Positions 44,542 through 53,965 are shown, counted from the first letter of the stretch. The stretch: DNA of 64,000 nt from Muribaculaceae bacterium (GCA_017557425.1 JAFYYU010000015.1:186001-250000); one strand, 5' to 3'. Program-made: numbers and translations. Notes: generated by a model not told the origin, from the sequence alone.

Positions 44542-45303
44542 ATGATGAGCCTCTGGAAAAAAATAGTCTATCCCTCCATTGCGATAAGCGATGACAAATT
44601 GAGCAGGCACCTTGCGGGCAAGTGGGTTGTCGTCACAGGAGCGACGTCGGGCATCGGTGAAGCATTGACCCTTAGGCTGATCCATGCAAAAGCCAACCTC
44701 TATCTGATTGCCCGGAACGAGCAGAAATTGATAGACCTGTGCCATCAGGCCAAGGAGAATGGTTGTGAGGCGTGTTATGACGTCATCGATCTGAGGCAGC
44801 GCGAACAGTTAGACACCCTTTGCGGCGCATTAAGAGAGAGGTTCCCTGCTGTGTCCTATCTTTTTTGCAACGCGGGGAAATCCATCAACCGAACAATTAA
44901 TGACTCCATCGACAGGATGCATGATTTTGACCGTACCATGGATTTGAATTATCGTTCAATGGTCGCGTTGTCCTTGGCACTGATGCCTGCCCTGAGAAAA
45001 GCAAAAGGCCGTATTGTATATACTTCATCGGTGAGCAGCCGATATCCTTTCATCCCGGGATGGTCAGCCTATCATGCATCCAAATGCGCCGCCAACGCAT
45101 GGTGCAGGACAGCCCGCAGAGAATACAAGCAGCTTGGGGTAAAGGTACAGATAGCATACATGCCCCTGGTCCATACGCCGATGTCGGATGTGAATGAGAG
45201 ATACAAAAACATGCCCGCTTATTCCGCCGATGAGGCCGCCTGCATCCTATTGCGATTGGCGATGAGTGGAAAGTTTTGTTATAAACCCTGGTGGGCCATT
45301 TAG
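44542..45303 (+). CDS. Short-chain dehydrogenase/reductase
   Basis: A 253-residue Rossmann oxidoreductase: cofactor loop VVVTGATSGIGEA (about residues 29-41), NAG in FCNAGKS, and catalytic SSVSSRY with YHASK (the Tyr-x-x-x-Lys pair). Acts in the cytosol on an NAD(P)-linked substrate not readable from sequence. Two ATGs open the frame (44542, 44545). It is followed by an acyl-CoA ligase gene 14 bp later, suggesting joint action on a lipid or acyl substrate. Confidence 0.9.
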   Translation: MMSLWKKIVYPSIAISDDKLSRHLAGKWVVVTGATSGIGEALTLRLIHAKANLYLIARNEQKLIDLCHQAKENGCEACYDVIDLRQREQLDTLCGALRERFPAVSYLFCNAGKSINRTINDSIDRMHDFDRTMDLNYRSMVALSLALMPALRKAKGRIVYTSSVSSRYPFIPGWSAYHASKCAANAWCRTARREYKQLGVKVQIAYMPLVHTPMSDVNERYKNMPAYSADEAACILLRLAMSGKFCYKPWWAI

Positions 45304-45317
45304 GGGGTAAAAACGCC

Positions 45318-46826
45318 ATGAACAGGTCAATATTCACAAAACTTGCTAAACTGCACATCATCACGCCAGGCGGAATTTTTCACTTGGCAAAAAGCTTTTC
45401 CCGCGATGGCATTTCGCTGATGGCATTATTGCGCTTTTCGGCCCATTATTACCCTGACCGTTGCGCCTTGGTTTCGGAGGGAGAGCGGTTAACGTACAAA
45501 GAGATGTATGAGTCCGCCAATCAGTTGGCCAAAGTGCTGTTCTCGGATTATAGCCTGAAAGCGGGAATGTGTGTCGGACTGCTGTGCAGGAGTCACATGA
45601 TGGGAGCATTGCTGTTACCGGCATTGTCTCGTCTTGGAGTTAAAGTGAAACTGCTGAATACCGGCATGGCCCAGTGCAAGTTGAATGACTTGATCAAGAA
45701 AAACAAGATCGATTTGCTCATTTATGACCCGGAATTGAAAAACACACTCATCCCCGACGACCTGCCATGTGCAACCGAAGAAACCGAGGATTTATACCAC
45801 AGGTTGTCAAACAAGGACAAAAGCAACGACCAGATACTCCCTCACATCAAACGAGGAGGCGAGCTATCGGTGTTTACTGGTGGGACAAGCGGAAAATATA
45901 AGGAAGCGCCAAGGCAGATGTCTATCTTCCAGTTCCTGCCTCCCTTTTTTGCGCTGTTGGAAAAACTACGTATCGATGAGTATGACAGTGTGTTCTTGCC
46001 CTTGCCCGTGTATCACGGTTTCGGGCTGGCCACCCTCGTTATATCACTCCTGATGGGCAAGAAAGTTTGCCTTGTGAAGCATTTTGATGCCGATAAAGCC
46101 TTGAAAATCATATCCGAAGAAAAGACAGAAGTGTTGCCTGTCGTTCCTGCAATGCTTGCCCGGTTGTGGCAAGCTGGCAATGCGCCCACACTGATGAAAT
46201 CGGTACGGTGTGTCATTTGTGGCGGGGACCGCCTTGACAGGAAATGGATTACCGCGACTAACGAACACCTGGGCAATGTCATCTTTAATCTATTCGGCAC
46301 CTCCGAGGCGGGTTTCTTTATGGTAGCGACTCCCGACGACTTGTCAAGAAACGAAGAAGTCACCATCGGCAGGCCCATATCTGGAGTGAAATGCCAAATC
46401 AAGGATGCTGACAGTAACGGAACAGGTTCGCTGTGGGTGCGTTCCGGTTGGGCAATGATCAACATGAAAGACAAATGGCAAGATACCGGCGACCTGGTTT
46501 ACCGCAATTCTGAAGGCTGTTACTTCTATCGGGGCCGGACAGACAATATGGTCGTTTGTGGCGGAGAGAACGTCTATCCTGAAAATGTCGAAAGAATCAT
46601 CAACGGGCATCCTGACGTCTTGGCCTCGTTAGTGTTCCCTGTCTCAGATCCTCAATTCGGGACCGTGCTTAATGCCCAAGTCGAACTCATCCAGGACTCG
46701 TCCTTGACCCCTGACGGACTCAAATCATGGTTGCATTCACGGCTTTCCCGTGCCGAAATGCCCCATCTCATATCAATTCAACCCATCCATACCTCAGAAA
46801 CCGGCAAGAAGACGCGTGACATATAA
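45318..46826 (+). CDS. AMP-binding acyl-CoA synthetase/ligase
   Basis: About 502 residues from MNRSIFTK with a GGGGG site upstream (an ATG at 45291 overlaps the previous gene). Adenylation motifs are VFTGGTSGKYKEAP (P-loop, a variant of the usual TSGTTGxPK), FGTSEAGF, DTGDLVYRN, YFYRGRTDN and VVCGGENVYPENVE, with the final catalytic Lys in TGKKTRDI. It activates a carboxylate with ATP for thioester formation. Together with the SDR it could form a small lipid pathway, but no product can be named. Confidence 0.88.
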   Translation: MNRSIFTKLAKLHIITPGGIFHLAKSFSRDGISLMALLRFSAHYYPDRCALVSEGERLTYKEMYESANQLAKVLFSDYSLKAGMCVGLLCRSHMMGALLLPALSRLGVKVKLLNTGMAQCKLNDLIKKNKIDLLIYDPELKNTLIPDDLPCATEETEDLYHRLSNKDKSNDQILPHIKRGGELSVFTGGTSGKYKEAPRQMSIFQFLPPFFALLEKLRIDEYDSVFLPLPVYHGFGLATLVISLLMGKKVCLVKHFDADKALKIISEEKTEVLPVVPAMLARLWQAGNAPTLMKSVRCVICGGDRLDRKWITATNEHLGNVIFNLFGTSEAGFFMVATPDDLSRNEEVTIGRPISGVKCQIKDADSNGTGSLWVRSGWAMINMKDKWQDTGDLVYRNSEGCYFYRGRTDNMVVCGGENVYPENVERIINGHPDVLASLVFPVSDPQFGTVLNAQVELIQDSSLTPDGLKSWLHSRLSRAEMPHLISIQPIHTSETGKKTRDI

Positions 46827-46888
46827 GACAGATTCATAAAAGCGATCAGTCGTTTTTGCAAAATATAGCAAACAAAAGAACAGAAAAA

Positions 46889-46965
46889 TGTAAAATATCG
46901 CGTTTTAGAATCCAAAAAATTGTAAAATATCGTGATGTGTCAGCAAGAAAACTTGTAAAATATCG
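46889..46965 (+). repeat. Three phased motifs before ATPase C
   Basis: TGTAAAATATCG at 46889, 46921 and 46954; copies 2 and 3 continue TGAT. The pitch is 32 and 33 bp. Confidence 0.85.
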
Positions 46966-46986
46966 TGATTTATGAAAAACTATATA

Positions 46987-46994
46987 TATCTTTG
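46987..46994 (+). promoter_or_regulatory. -7 element for ATPase C
   Basis: TATCTTTG followed by C, 20 bp before the ATG and 21 bp after the last phased motif. Confidence 0.7.
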
Positions 46995-47014
46995 CATATC
47001 AAAAAGCAGGTATT

Positions 47015-48301
47015 ATGGCAATTGATAAAAGGACACTAGAATTTGTTCTGACCGAGCAAAGGGAAGAATTAGAAGACAGGGCAAAGGAAAACTATTGCTA
47101 TCGAAGCGAAGCAGAACTTGTTGACCTATCGAGCACACAGGCTCAGGTAATTATCGGAGTGCGTCGCAGCGGCAAGTCAACCCTTTGCTATCAAGCATTA
47201 CAGAGCAAAGGTGTAAAATATGCCTATGCCGATTTTGATGATGAACGATTAGCAGGCATCGAAGCAGTACAGCTGAATGATATCCTGGAGACCCTGTATA
47301 AGATCTATGGTGATTTCAATTATTTATTCCTTGATGAAATCCAAAATGTCGAAGGATGGCACCTGTTTGTGAATCGTATGCTCAGGAAAAGAATGCATGT
47401 CATCATCACAGGCTCCAATGCAAAACTGCTAAGTGTGGAATTGGCAACACATCTCTCAGGAAGAAACAAAGAGATCCCTTTGTATCCTTTCTCATTTAGG
47501 GAATACTGTGATATGAAAGGAGTCGATACCAATACTAAGACCACCAAGGCCGAAGCATTTCGCAGGGCTGCATTTGATGAGTACATGAAACAAGGTGGAT
47601 TTCCTGAACTATTAACAATCAAAGACAACAAGGCTTACGTCAGAAATCTAGTTGACAATATCCTGAAGCGAGATATCGAGCAACGATACCGCATCACATA
47701 TAAGGCTGCTTTTGAGAGACTTGCCCAACATCTCTTAAACAACTCGCCCACTATTATCGTCACAAAGGAATTAGCAAATATCTTCAACTTCAAGTCAGAT
47801 CAAACGGCCAAAAACTATGTAGACTATTTGAAGCAGGCCTACCTTTTAATAGGGGTTCAAAAATACTCACAAAAAAGCAAACTTAGAATCGTACAAGAGA
47901 AAGTCTATCCAGTTGACGTGGCATTAATGAGCCAACGTGATAATGCTTTTGCGGGCGAGAACCTCGGGCACCGTCTTGAAACCATCGTACTGGTTCATCT
48001 TTTGCGCAAATGCAAGACCGAAGGGCTTGACGTGTATTATCTGAATGACCGTTGTGGTGAATGTGACTTCGTGGTCTGTCGAGGCAATACCGTGGTTCAA
48101 GCTATACAAGTGTCCTACGATATCTCAGCTGACAAGACTCGCAAACGCGAGATCAAGGGGCTAGATATTGCAGCGAGACAGACAGGCTGTTCCAACCTGT
48201 TACTGCTCACTGACAATGAGAGCAACACAATACAAGAAAACTCTGGGCGCAAAATCAAGGTACAACCCGTTTATGAATGGTGCCTTGAACTTGGGCTCTA
48301 A
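47015..48301 (+). CDS. AAA+ ATPase with DUF4143-type C-terminus (ATPase C)
   Basis: A 428-residue protein. Walker A is GVRRSGKST (residues 48-56), Walker B YLFLDEIQNVEGW. Its C-terminal region AIQVSYDISADKTRK lies where ATPases A and B have an ExK motif and lacks it. Otherwise the domain order matches. Phased motifs and a promoter are upstream. It lies between the ligase gene and the GH109 gene without sign of co-transcription. Confidence 0.85.
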   Translation: MAIDKRTLEFVLTEQREELEDRAKENYCYRSEAELVDLSSTQAQVIIGVRRSGKSTLCYQALQSKGVKYAYADFDDERLAGIEAVQLNDILETLYKIYGDFNYLFLDEIQNVEGWHLFVNRMLRKRMHVIITGSNAKLLSVELATHLSGRNKEIPLYPFSFREYCDMKGVDTNTKTTKAEAFRRAAFDEYMKQGGFPELLTIKDNKAYVRNLVDNILKRDIEQRYRITYKAAFERLAQHLLNNSPTIIVTKELANIFNFKSDQTAKNYVDYLKQAYLLIGVQKYSQKSKLRIVQEKVYPVDVALMSQRDNAFAGENLGHRLETIVLVHLLRKCKTEGLDVYYLNDRCGECDFVVCRGNTVVQAIQVSYDISADKTRKREIKGLDIAARQTGCSNLLLLTDNESNTIQENSGRKIKVQPVYEWCLELGL

Positions 48302-48346
48302 ATAAATAGGGAATAAGATAGAACTCAACATCCAATAACCAACATT

Positions 48347-49876
48347 ATGAGACAGAGAAATATCATTGCACTTGTTTTGGCAGTGTTTGTGTTGCTGCCG
48401 GGACGCTTGTGGGGGCAGTTCAACTGGCCTTATACGATTCAGGACGGAACCATTGTAACCGAGGTGCCTAAACGGCCTGCAGGCCAGCAGTCGGCCTTGG
48501 GGCTGGCGGTGAAAAAGATTCCCGTCGTTAGAGTGGCTTTTGTGGGTTTGGGAATGCGTGGACCCGACGCGGTGGAGCGCTGGACGCATATCCCCGGCAT
48601 CGAGGTGATAGCCCTATGCGACCATGAGCGCGACCGTGCCGAGACATGCCAGAAAATACTAAGGGATGCATCGATGCCCGCTGCAAAAATTTATTACGGC
48701 GAGGACGGCTATAAAGAACTGTGCCGCCGCACCGACATCGACCTGGTGTATATCGCCACCGATTGGCTTCATCACTATCTGATAGCCCGCGAGGCACTAG
48801 AGCACGGCCATCACGTCGCCATCGAGGTCCCCTCGGCAATGAACATGACCGAAATCTGGTCGCTCATCAACCTGAGCGAGAGCAAGCGCCTGCATGTGAT
48901 GATGCTCGAGAACTGCTGCTACGACTTCTTCGAGCTTAATTCGCTGTATATGGCGCAACAGGGCCTGCTGGGCGAGGTCATCTATGTGCAAGGGGCTTAC
49001 CGCCACGAGTTGTCACCCTATTGGGATGCCTACTGGAAGCGCGGTGCAGATGATAAACTGGGGTGGCGACTGGACTATAACAGCAAGTTCCGCGGCGACG
49101 TTTATCCCACCCACGGACTGGGCCCCATAGCCCAAGTGCTGAACATTCACCGCGGCGACCGCATGAAAACGCTGGTGGCGATGGATACCCGCTCCTTCAA
49201 CGGCAAGGAACTGGTCAAAGCACGCACCGGCGAGGATTGCCCTGACTTCAGGAACGGCGACCATACAACCACGCTCATCTCGACCGAGAACGGCAAGGTC
49301 ATCGAGGTACACCACAACGTGATGACGCCGCAGCCCTATAACCGCATGTACCAGCTCACGGGCACCAAAGGCTTTGCCAACAAATATCCCGTCGAGGGGT
49401 TTGCATTGGCAACCGATGAGATGAAAAAGGCGGGTATCGGCCCCATCAGCAAAGAATATACGGGCCACTCCTATCTCAACAAGGAAGATACCGAAACCCT
49501 CCTGAAATCGTTCACCTCGCCCCTCGTGATCCGCTATGGCGAGGAGGCCAAGGAAGTGGGCGGACACGGCGGCATGGACTTTATCATGGACTCGCGACTG
49601 GTGTATTGCCTGCAAAACGGGCTGCCGCTGGACATCGACGTCTATGACCTCGCCGAGTGGTGTTGCCTGGCCGAGCTGGGCAGCATCTCGATGGATAACG
49701 GCAACTTGCCCGTGCAGGTGCCCGACTTCACCCGAGGCGAATGGAACAAGACCCGCGGCTACCGCCATGCCATGGCCTCACCCGACGACGAAAAACTCGC
49801 GCGTACTGTCGCTGAAGCTTTTACCAAGCAACTGAAGGCCCAGGGGGCCAAGTATTGGGAGGAAAATGCGCATTAG
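48347..49876 (+). CDS. GH109-like exported Gfo/Idh/MocA glycosidase
   Basis: A 509-residue protein with a signal peptide (RNIIALVLAVFVLLPGRLWGQ). The NAD-binding fold begins VRVAFVGLGMRGPDAVERW, and MMLENCCYDFFELN, YRHELSPYW and YPTHGLGPIAQVLN are typical of GH109 alpha-N-acetylgalactosaminidases, which use bound NAD+ for a redox-assisted cleavage. It would act in the periplasm on mucin-type or blood-group glycans. The next gene is a hexosamine kinase-like protein, so a GalNAc release-and-use pair is likely. Confidence 0.85.
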   Translation: MRQRNIIALVLAVFVLLPGRLWGQFNWPYTIQDGTIVTEVPKRPAGQQSALGLAVKKIPVVRVAFVGLGMRGPDAVERWTHIPGIEVIALCDHERDRAETCQKILRDASMPAAKIYYGEDGYKELCRRTDIDLVYIATDWLHHYLIAREALEHGHHVAIEVPSAMNMTEIWSLINLSESKRLHVMMLENCCYDFFELNSLYMAQQGLLGEVIYVQGAYRHELSPYWDAYWKRGADDKLGWRLDYNSKFRGDVYPTHGLGPIAQVLNIHRGDRMKTLVAMDTRSFNGKELVKARTGEDCPDFRNGDHTTTLISTENGKVIEVHHNVMTPQPYNRMYQLTGTKGFANKYPVEGFALATDEMKKAGIGPISKEYTGHSYLNKEDTETLLKSFTSPLVIRYGEEAKEVGGHGGMDFIMDSRLVYCLQNGLPLDIDVYDLAEWCCLAELGSISMDNGNLPVQVPDFTRGEWNKTRGYRHAMASPDDEKLARTVAEAFTKQLKAQGAKYWEENAH

Positions 49877-49921
49877 GCGCTGATAAAGGATTAGTGATTA
49901 GAGATTAGAGATTAGAGAAAT

Positions 49922-51010
49922 ATGGAAACAATCGACACTGCCAGCATACTGGCGCAATTCGAAATAAAAGGCCCGGTCAAGGAAGTCCTGCCACTGGGCA
50001 ACGGGCTCATCAACGACACCTATCACGTCGTCACCGAAGGCGATGCACCCGATTATGTGCTCCAGCGCATCAACAATGCCATTTTCCAGGACGTGGATCT
50101 GCTGCAGCACAACATTGAGGTGGTAACGGCACACATCCGCCACAAGCTAATAGCTTGCGATACGACCGACATCGACCGCAAGGTGCTGCAATTCGTCAAA
50201 GCCCGTGACGGCAAGACCTATTACCGCGACGAGGCCGACCGCTACTGGCGCGTCATGGTTTATATCCCCGATTCGGTCACCCGTGAGGCCGTTACGCCCG
50301 AGAGCGCATACGATTGCGGCAAGGCTTTCGGCAACTTTGAGAAGATGTTGGTGGATGTCCCCGAACAGTTAGGCGAGACTATCCCTGATTTCCACAATAT
50401 GGAACTGCGCATGCGCCAGCTGCGCGAGGCCGTCCAGAACGATGCCGCAGGCCGTCTTGACGAGGTGCGTGACATTGTCGATGAGCTGGAACGCGATGCC
50501 GACGAGATGTGCCAGGCCGAGCGGCTTTACCGCGAGGGCAAGTTGCCCAAGCGCATCTGCCATTGCGACACCAAGGTCAACAACATGCTGTTTGACCAAG
50601 ATGGTCAGGTGCTGTGCGTCATCGACCTCGACACCGTGATGCCGTCGTTCATCTTCTCGGACTACGGCGACTTCCTGCGCACCGGTGCCAATTTCACCGC
50701 CGAGGACGACCCCGACATGTCAAAGGTGGGTTTCAACGAGGAGATTTTCAAGGCCTTCACAACGGGTTATCTCGAATCGGCGCGCGACTTTCTCACGCCC
50801 ATCGAGATTGAACTTCTGCCTTACGCAACGGCGCTGTTCCCCTTCATGCAGTGTGTGCGCTTCCTCGCCGATTATATCAACGGCGACACCTATTACAAAA
50901 TCAAGTATCCGACCCATAACCTGGACCGCGCCCGTAACCAGCTCGCCCTGTACCGCGACGTGCGCCGGCATGACGACATGATGGCCGCCTTTATTCATGG
51001 GCTGCTGTAG
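49922..51010 (+). CDS. Phosphotransferase of the APH/N-acetylhexosamine kinase type
   Basis: A 362-residue cytosolic kinase. RICHCDTKVNNMLF contains the catalytic Asp/Asn of the aminoglycoside phosphotransferase fold, and VIDLDTVMPSFIFSDYGDFLRTG the metal-binding Asp. The family includes N-acetylhexosamine 1-kinase and is often next to host glycan genes in Bacteroidales. Here it follows a GH109-like gene by 45 bp across a GATTAGAG-type repeat, supporting phosphorylation of the released amino sugar. Confidence 0.85.
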   Translation: METIDTASILAQFEIKGPVKEVLPLGNGLINDTYHVVTEGDAPDYVLQRINNAIFQDVDLLQHNIEVVTAHIRHKLIACDTTDIDRKVLQFVKARDGKTYYRDEADRYWRVMVYIPDSVTREAVTPESAYDCGKAFGNFEKMLVDVPEQLGETIPDFHNMELRMRQLREAVQNDAAGRLDEVRDIVDELERDADEMCQAERLYREGKLPKRICHCDTKVNNMLFDQDGQVLCVIDLDTVMPSFIFSDYGDFLRTGANFTAEDDPDMSKVGFNEEIFKAFTTGYLESARDFLTPIEIELLPYATALFPFMQCVRFLADYINGDTYYKIKYPTHNLDRARNQLALYRDVRRHDDMMAAFIHGLL

Positions 51011-51117
51011 TGTTTATCAAACAACAAGCACAACAGGTCATTTCATCAAAATATACACTTTTTCTCCAATGTCATTTAGGGATGTCAAGTTTATGATAAA
51101 GAGGCATAGTAAAATAA

Positions 51118-51143
51118 GGGCAGGCAAATAAATCTGCCTGCCC
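51118..51143. terminator. Bidirectional terminator
   Basis: GGGCAGGCA and TGCCTGCCC form a 9-bp stem between convergent genes with A/T tracts on both sides. Confidence 0.85.
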
Positions 51144-51150
51144 ATTTTAA

Positions 51151-52563
51151 TTAACTAAACAATCCATGCGTTACAAGATACTGTGTAAATGGGATTGCTG
51201 CAACATCATAGAAAGAGCTCGTCTTTCCAATCACATTTGGATTGTAGTGAACAGAAGGAAAAAGATTCGTATATAACGAAATATCCAATTCTTTCAGGTT
51301 GAACTCTGTAGTAGAGGGATTGACTATCCAACCGATTGTATCAGTTCTAGGATCATACTTCATAAGTTCAGTAATGCCGCACAAAACAGGATAGAAATAC
51401 GCATAAGGGTACTTGTATGATACCTCGGTATCGAGTGTCCTGAACAAGAAATTCTTATTCTTTTTCAGTTCAACACTATTCATTTTGCCAAAACTGCCGC
51501 CTGCTTCGTTGTACATTCCAGGGAACCTATCATAAAGGATATCAAAGAACTTCATGATGTCCTCAGTCATGTTTAATGCAGACTTTATCAGCCCACTCTT
51601 CAAAATGTATTTGCCTTCTCCAACTGGTTTATCACTAAATTTTTCATTCATGATGACCTTCCCAAAGAACTTGATACAAGCCCCCTTCTGTGAATAAACG
51701 CTAACCTTATTTAAAGTGCCGAATATATCAGAATCGAGTTTCCCTTTTTTCTGCAAGTACATAAAAGGAATTGTTGCAAGAGAAATGACATCCTCTACAC
51801 GGATAACGCCATTATCCTCTCCAGGTTTCCAAGAAATTGGATAGACCTCTTTAGGAAGAATGGTTTTCAAATAGTCGTAGCATCCTTCTTGGTTATCCTT
51901 TGCAGGTTGCCCTAACTGGACATTGTTATTTCTTGCATCGCAAATAGAAGCAATCGCATCGCAATACTCTTCATCGTCTTCATTATTTTCAGGTGAGAGG
52001 ATTTCAATGGGGATTGAGAATCTGAACTGGTCATTATCATCACCTCCCTTATCTTTGAAACGCTTAGTGATCTCGGTATAATTCTCATTCCAGAATTTCT
52101 TGCAGTCTATCCACCTCTTCCATTTAACCTCAAAATCAAGCACATTAACTATGAAATATGCAATAGCAAATGCATTATGACCACCATCCATAATTCCTTC
52201 TTGGAGTTTTAGTTGGTCATCCGCTGTTTCGGGGTCATAAAGACTGATTCTAACTCGATTTCTATCAAGAACCGTACAATGCTTTGTTGCAACAACTATA
52301 CCCTTTGACATCAGACTGAACAATTCTGGAGAAACTGTTAGAGTCTCAATAATGTCCTTCGCGACCTTATTATTTGTGGCATTACGAGGGTTAATGTCGT
52401 TGTTAGCATAAAACAATAATTTGATAAAATTACCCACAGAAATACTAGATGTGATTTTCTTGATTTTCACACCTTCACGTGAAATTTGAGGAGCATTCGA
52501 CTGCTCCAATTTCAAAATCAAATAATTTTCGACAGAATTTTGATCCTTAATAATATTATTCAT
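51151..52563 (-). CDS. AIPR/DGQHR-like abortive-infection protein
   Basis: A 470-residue soluble protein. The stretch GIMDGGHNAFAIAYFIVNV and DARNNNVQLGQPAKDNQEG resemble the conserved core of AIPR (abortive infection phage resistance) and DGQHR proteins, which share an (N/D)G-x-(H/Q)-(T/N) element followed by a conserved Asn-rich segment. No other motifs are obvious. It is monocistronic, ends at a bidirectional terminator and is preceded by a short palindrome. A role in phage defence is inferred from family only. Confidence 0.6.
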   Translation of the reverse strand: MNNIIKDQNSVENYLILKLEQSNAPQISREGVKIKKITSSISVGNFIKLLFYANNDINPRNATNNKVAKDIIETLTVSPELFSLMSKGIVVATKHCTVLDRNRVRISLYDPETADDQLKLQEGIMDGGHNAFAIAYFIVNVLDFEVKWKRWIDCKKFWNENYTEITKRFKDKGGDDNDQFRFSIPIEILSPENNEDDEEYCDAIASICDARNNNVQLGQPAKDNQEGCYDYLKTILPKEVYPISWKPGEDNGVIRVEDVISLATIPFMYLQKKGKLDSDIFGTLNKVSVYSQKGACIKFFGKVIMNEKFSDKPVGEGKYILKSGLIKSALNMTEDIMKFFDILYDRFPGMYNEAGGSFGKMNSVELKKNKNFLFRTLDTEVSYKYPYAYFYPVLCGITELMKYDPRTDTIGWIVNPSTTEFNLKELDISLYTNLFPSVHYNPNVIGKTSSFYDVAAIPFTQYLVTHGLFS

Positions 52564-52629
52564 AATAAATTAACGCTACAACTTTTGATAAAAAAAAGTA
52601 AGAACAATAAGGATCCAATGATTCTTCAA

Positions 52630-52644
52630 ACAACTAGAAGTTGT
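52630..52644 (-). promoter_or_regulatory. Palindrome upstream of the AIPR-like gene
   Basis: ACAACT-AGA-AGTTGT, 66 bp before the start; resembles the ACAAG palindromes before the SatD gene. The 339-bp gap to 52902 otherwise holds only the next gene's promoter. Confidence 0.5.
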
Positions 52645-52870
52645 AGCTTATTAGAACTAGTCACTTTTCAGTCACATCAAAATCCTCGTCTCTATCCAGA
52701 GACAGTTACACTAATCCAAGTGCAGTTCGTATTTGAACGCTACAAAATTATAACGAATCCTTCTATTTTCAAAGATTATAACTAGAAATTAATATTATTT
52801 AACACCCGGATGGTTTATAATCGAATCAAAAGAAATGTCATTTTGATGTATGATTATCAGGAAATAGTCG

Positions 52871-52878
52871 TATCTTTG
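52871..52878 (+). promoter_or_regulatory. -7 element for the CarboxypepD_reg gene
   Basis: TATCTTTG followed by C, 24 bp before ATG 52903. Confidence 0.65.
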
Positions 52879-52902
52879 CGAGAAAATATGGAGGAACGCT
52901 TT

Positions 52903-53256
52903 ATGAGACAGATATTGCTATACTTATTCCTATTAATCGCCATTAGTGTAAGTGCTGAACAGTTTCTGATAAAGGGCAAGGTGGTTGATGAAAACAATGA
53001 ACCTTTGATCGGTGCGACCGTGTATGTAAAAGGTACCAGCCGCGGTACCGCCACCGATATAGATGGCAATTACAGCATTGTAGTTGAAAAAGGTGCAATC
53101 CTTAAGATCACGTATGTGGGATACTATGAAAAGGAAATAGAGGTTTTGAATGATTCTTCTCTTATCATTGAATCGAGAGACAATAGACAAATGATAAAAC
53201 TTCCGGTGAATAGTGCTGATTCTCTTGACTCTGCATGCCCCAAAGCGAACCAATAA
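52903..53256 (+). CDS. Exported protein with one CarboxypepD_reg-like domain
   Basis: About 117 residues from MRQILLYLF, which has GGAGGAA as ribosome site; the ATG at 52888 lies in that site. A signal peptide (LLYLFLLIAISVSA) is followed by one beta-sandwich of the type that starts SusC receptors: GKVVDENNEPLIGATVYVKG, GTATDIDGNYSI and VGYYEKEIEV. No TonB-dependent barrel follows, so this is a stand-alone domain or the truncated front of a SusC gene. It probably faces the periplasm. Confidence 0.8.
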   Translation: MRQILLYLFLLIAISVSAEQFLIKGKVVDENNEPLIGATVYVKGTSRGTATDIDGNYSIVVEKGAILKITYVGYYEKEIEVLNDSSLIIESRDNRQMIKLPVNSADSLDSACPKANQ

Positions 53257-53512
53257 AGCTTCAAAATTAATCATTTAATGGTGAGCTCGTCCAATTAATC
53301 GACATTGCGATGGAGGCAAGAAGTTTATTACTGTTGATTATGGAAGAAAAAATTTTGCGGCACATGTAACCTTTTGCTTTCCTGACCTGTTATAGGAGTG
53401 AACTGCGGTGCAAGCCAACGCAATGCAAACGAGGCGCAGCCCGCAGAACCCGAGCACAAGCGAGGGGAACCGGTTCAAGAAAACAAAAGTTTAACGTCAT
53501 AATTTTTTAAAA

Positions 53513-53959
53513 ATGAATCATTTAGCCCCTGTATTAGTGTCCATCGCAATTGGTTGTGTGCTTCCTATCGTAGTCGTGTGGCTGGTTGTCCGCCAGCGTA
53601 TGAACGAGACCAATTCCCGCACTCAGATTGTCATGGCCGCAATTGAGAAGAATCCCGACATGGATATCGAGGAACTGCTTAAGAAATTTGCCCGCAGTGG
53701 AAAACTGTTGAAAGAAAAACTGCTCACGAAACTGCTTTGGGGCACCCTGTCATCACTACTCGGCATCGGATTGATTGGCACAGGAGCATGGCTTGGCTGG
53801 GTGGGCGGTGGAGGCTCAAACGACCCCTTTGCAGCAGCCTGCTTTGGCTTGATTGCCCTCGGTGTGGGCATCGCCTTCCTGATCAATTATTTCATCGGTA
53901 AGAGGATGCTCGCCAAGGAAATCGAAGCCGAGGAGAAACTGTTGACGGAGCACGAATAA
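53513..53959 (+). CDS. DUF6249 membrane protein
   Basis: A 148-residue protein with an N-terminal helix (LVSIAIGCVLPIVVVWLVV), a charged helical middle (NPDMDIEELLKKFARSGK) and two further helices. This fits DUF6249, usually found with an ECF sigma factor and anti-sigma-like membrane protein, as here (next two genes, 6-bp spacing). Likely part of an envelope-response unit. Confidence 0.8.
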   Translation: MNHLAPVLVSIAIGCVLPIVVVWLVVRQRMNETNSRTQIVMAAIEKNPDMDIEELLKKFARSGKLLKEKLLTKLLWGTLSSLLGIGLIGTGAWLGWVGGGGSNDPFAAACFGLIALGVGIAFLINYFIGKRMLAKEIEAEEKLLTEHE

Positions 53960-53965
53960 TCCTCT

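Noticed and set aside
46889-46965. CRISPR array
   Set aside because: Repeats of 12 bp with 20-bp spacing, three copies only, and the same layout before two other ATPase genes; no cas genes. No CRISPR array was seen anywhere in the window.
53380-53490. Possible structured RNA before the DUF6249 gene
   Set aside because: Some GC-rich complementary words (CTGCGG, CCGCAG) but no consistent fold or known motif by eye.
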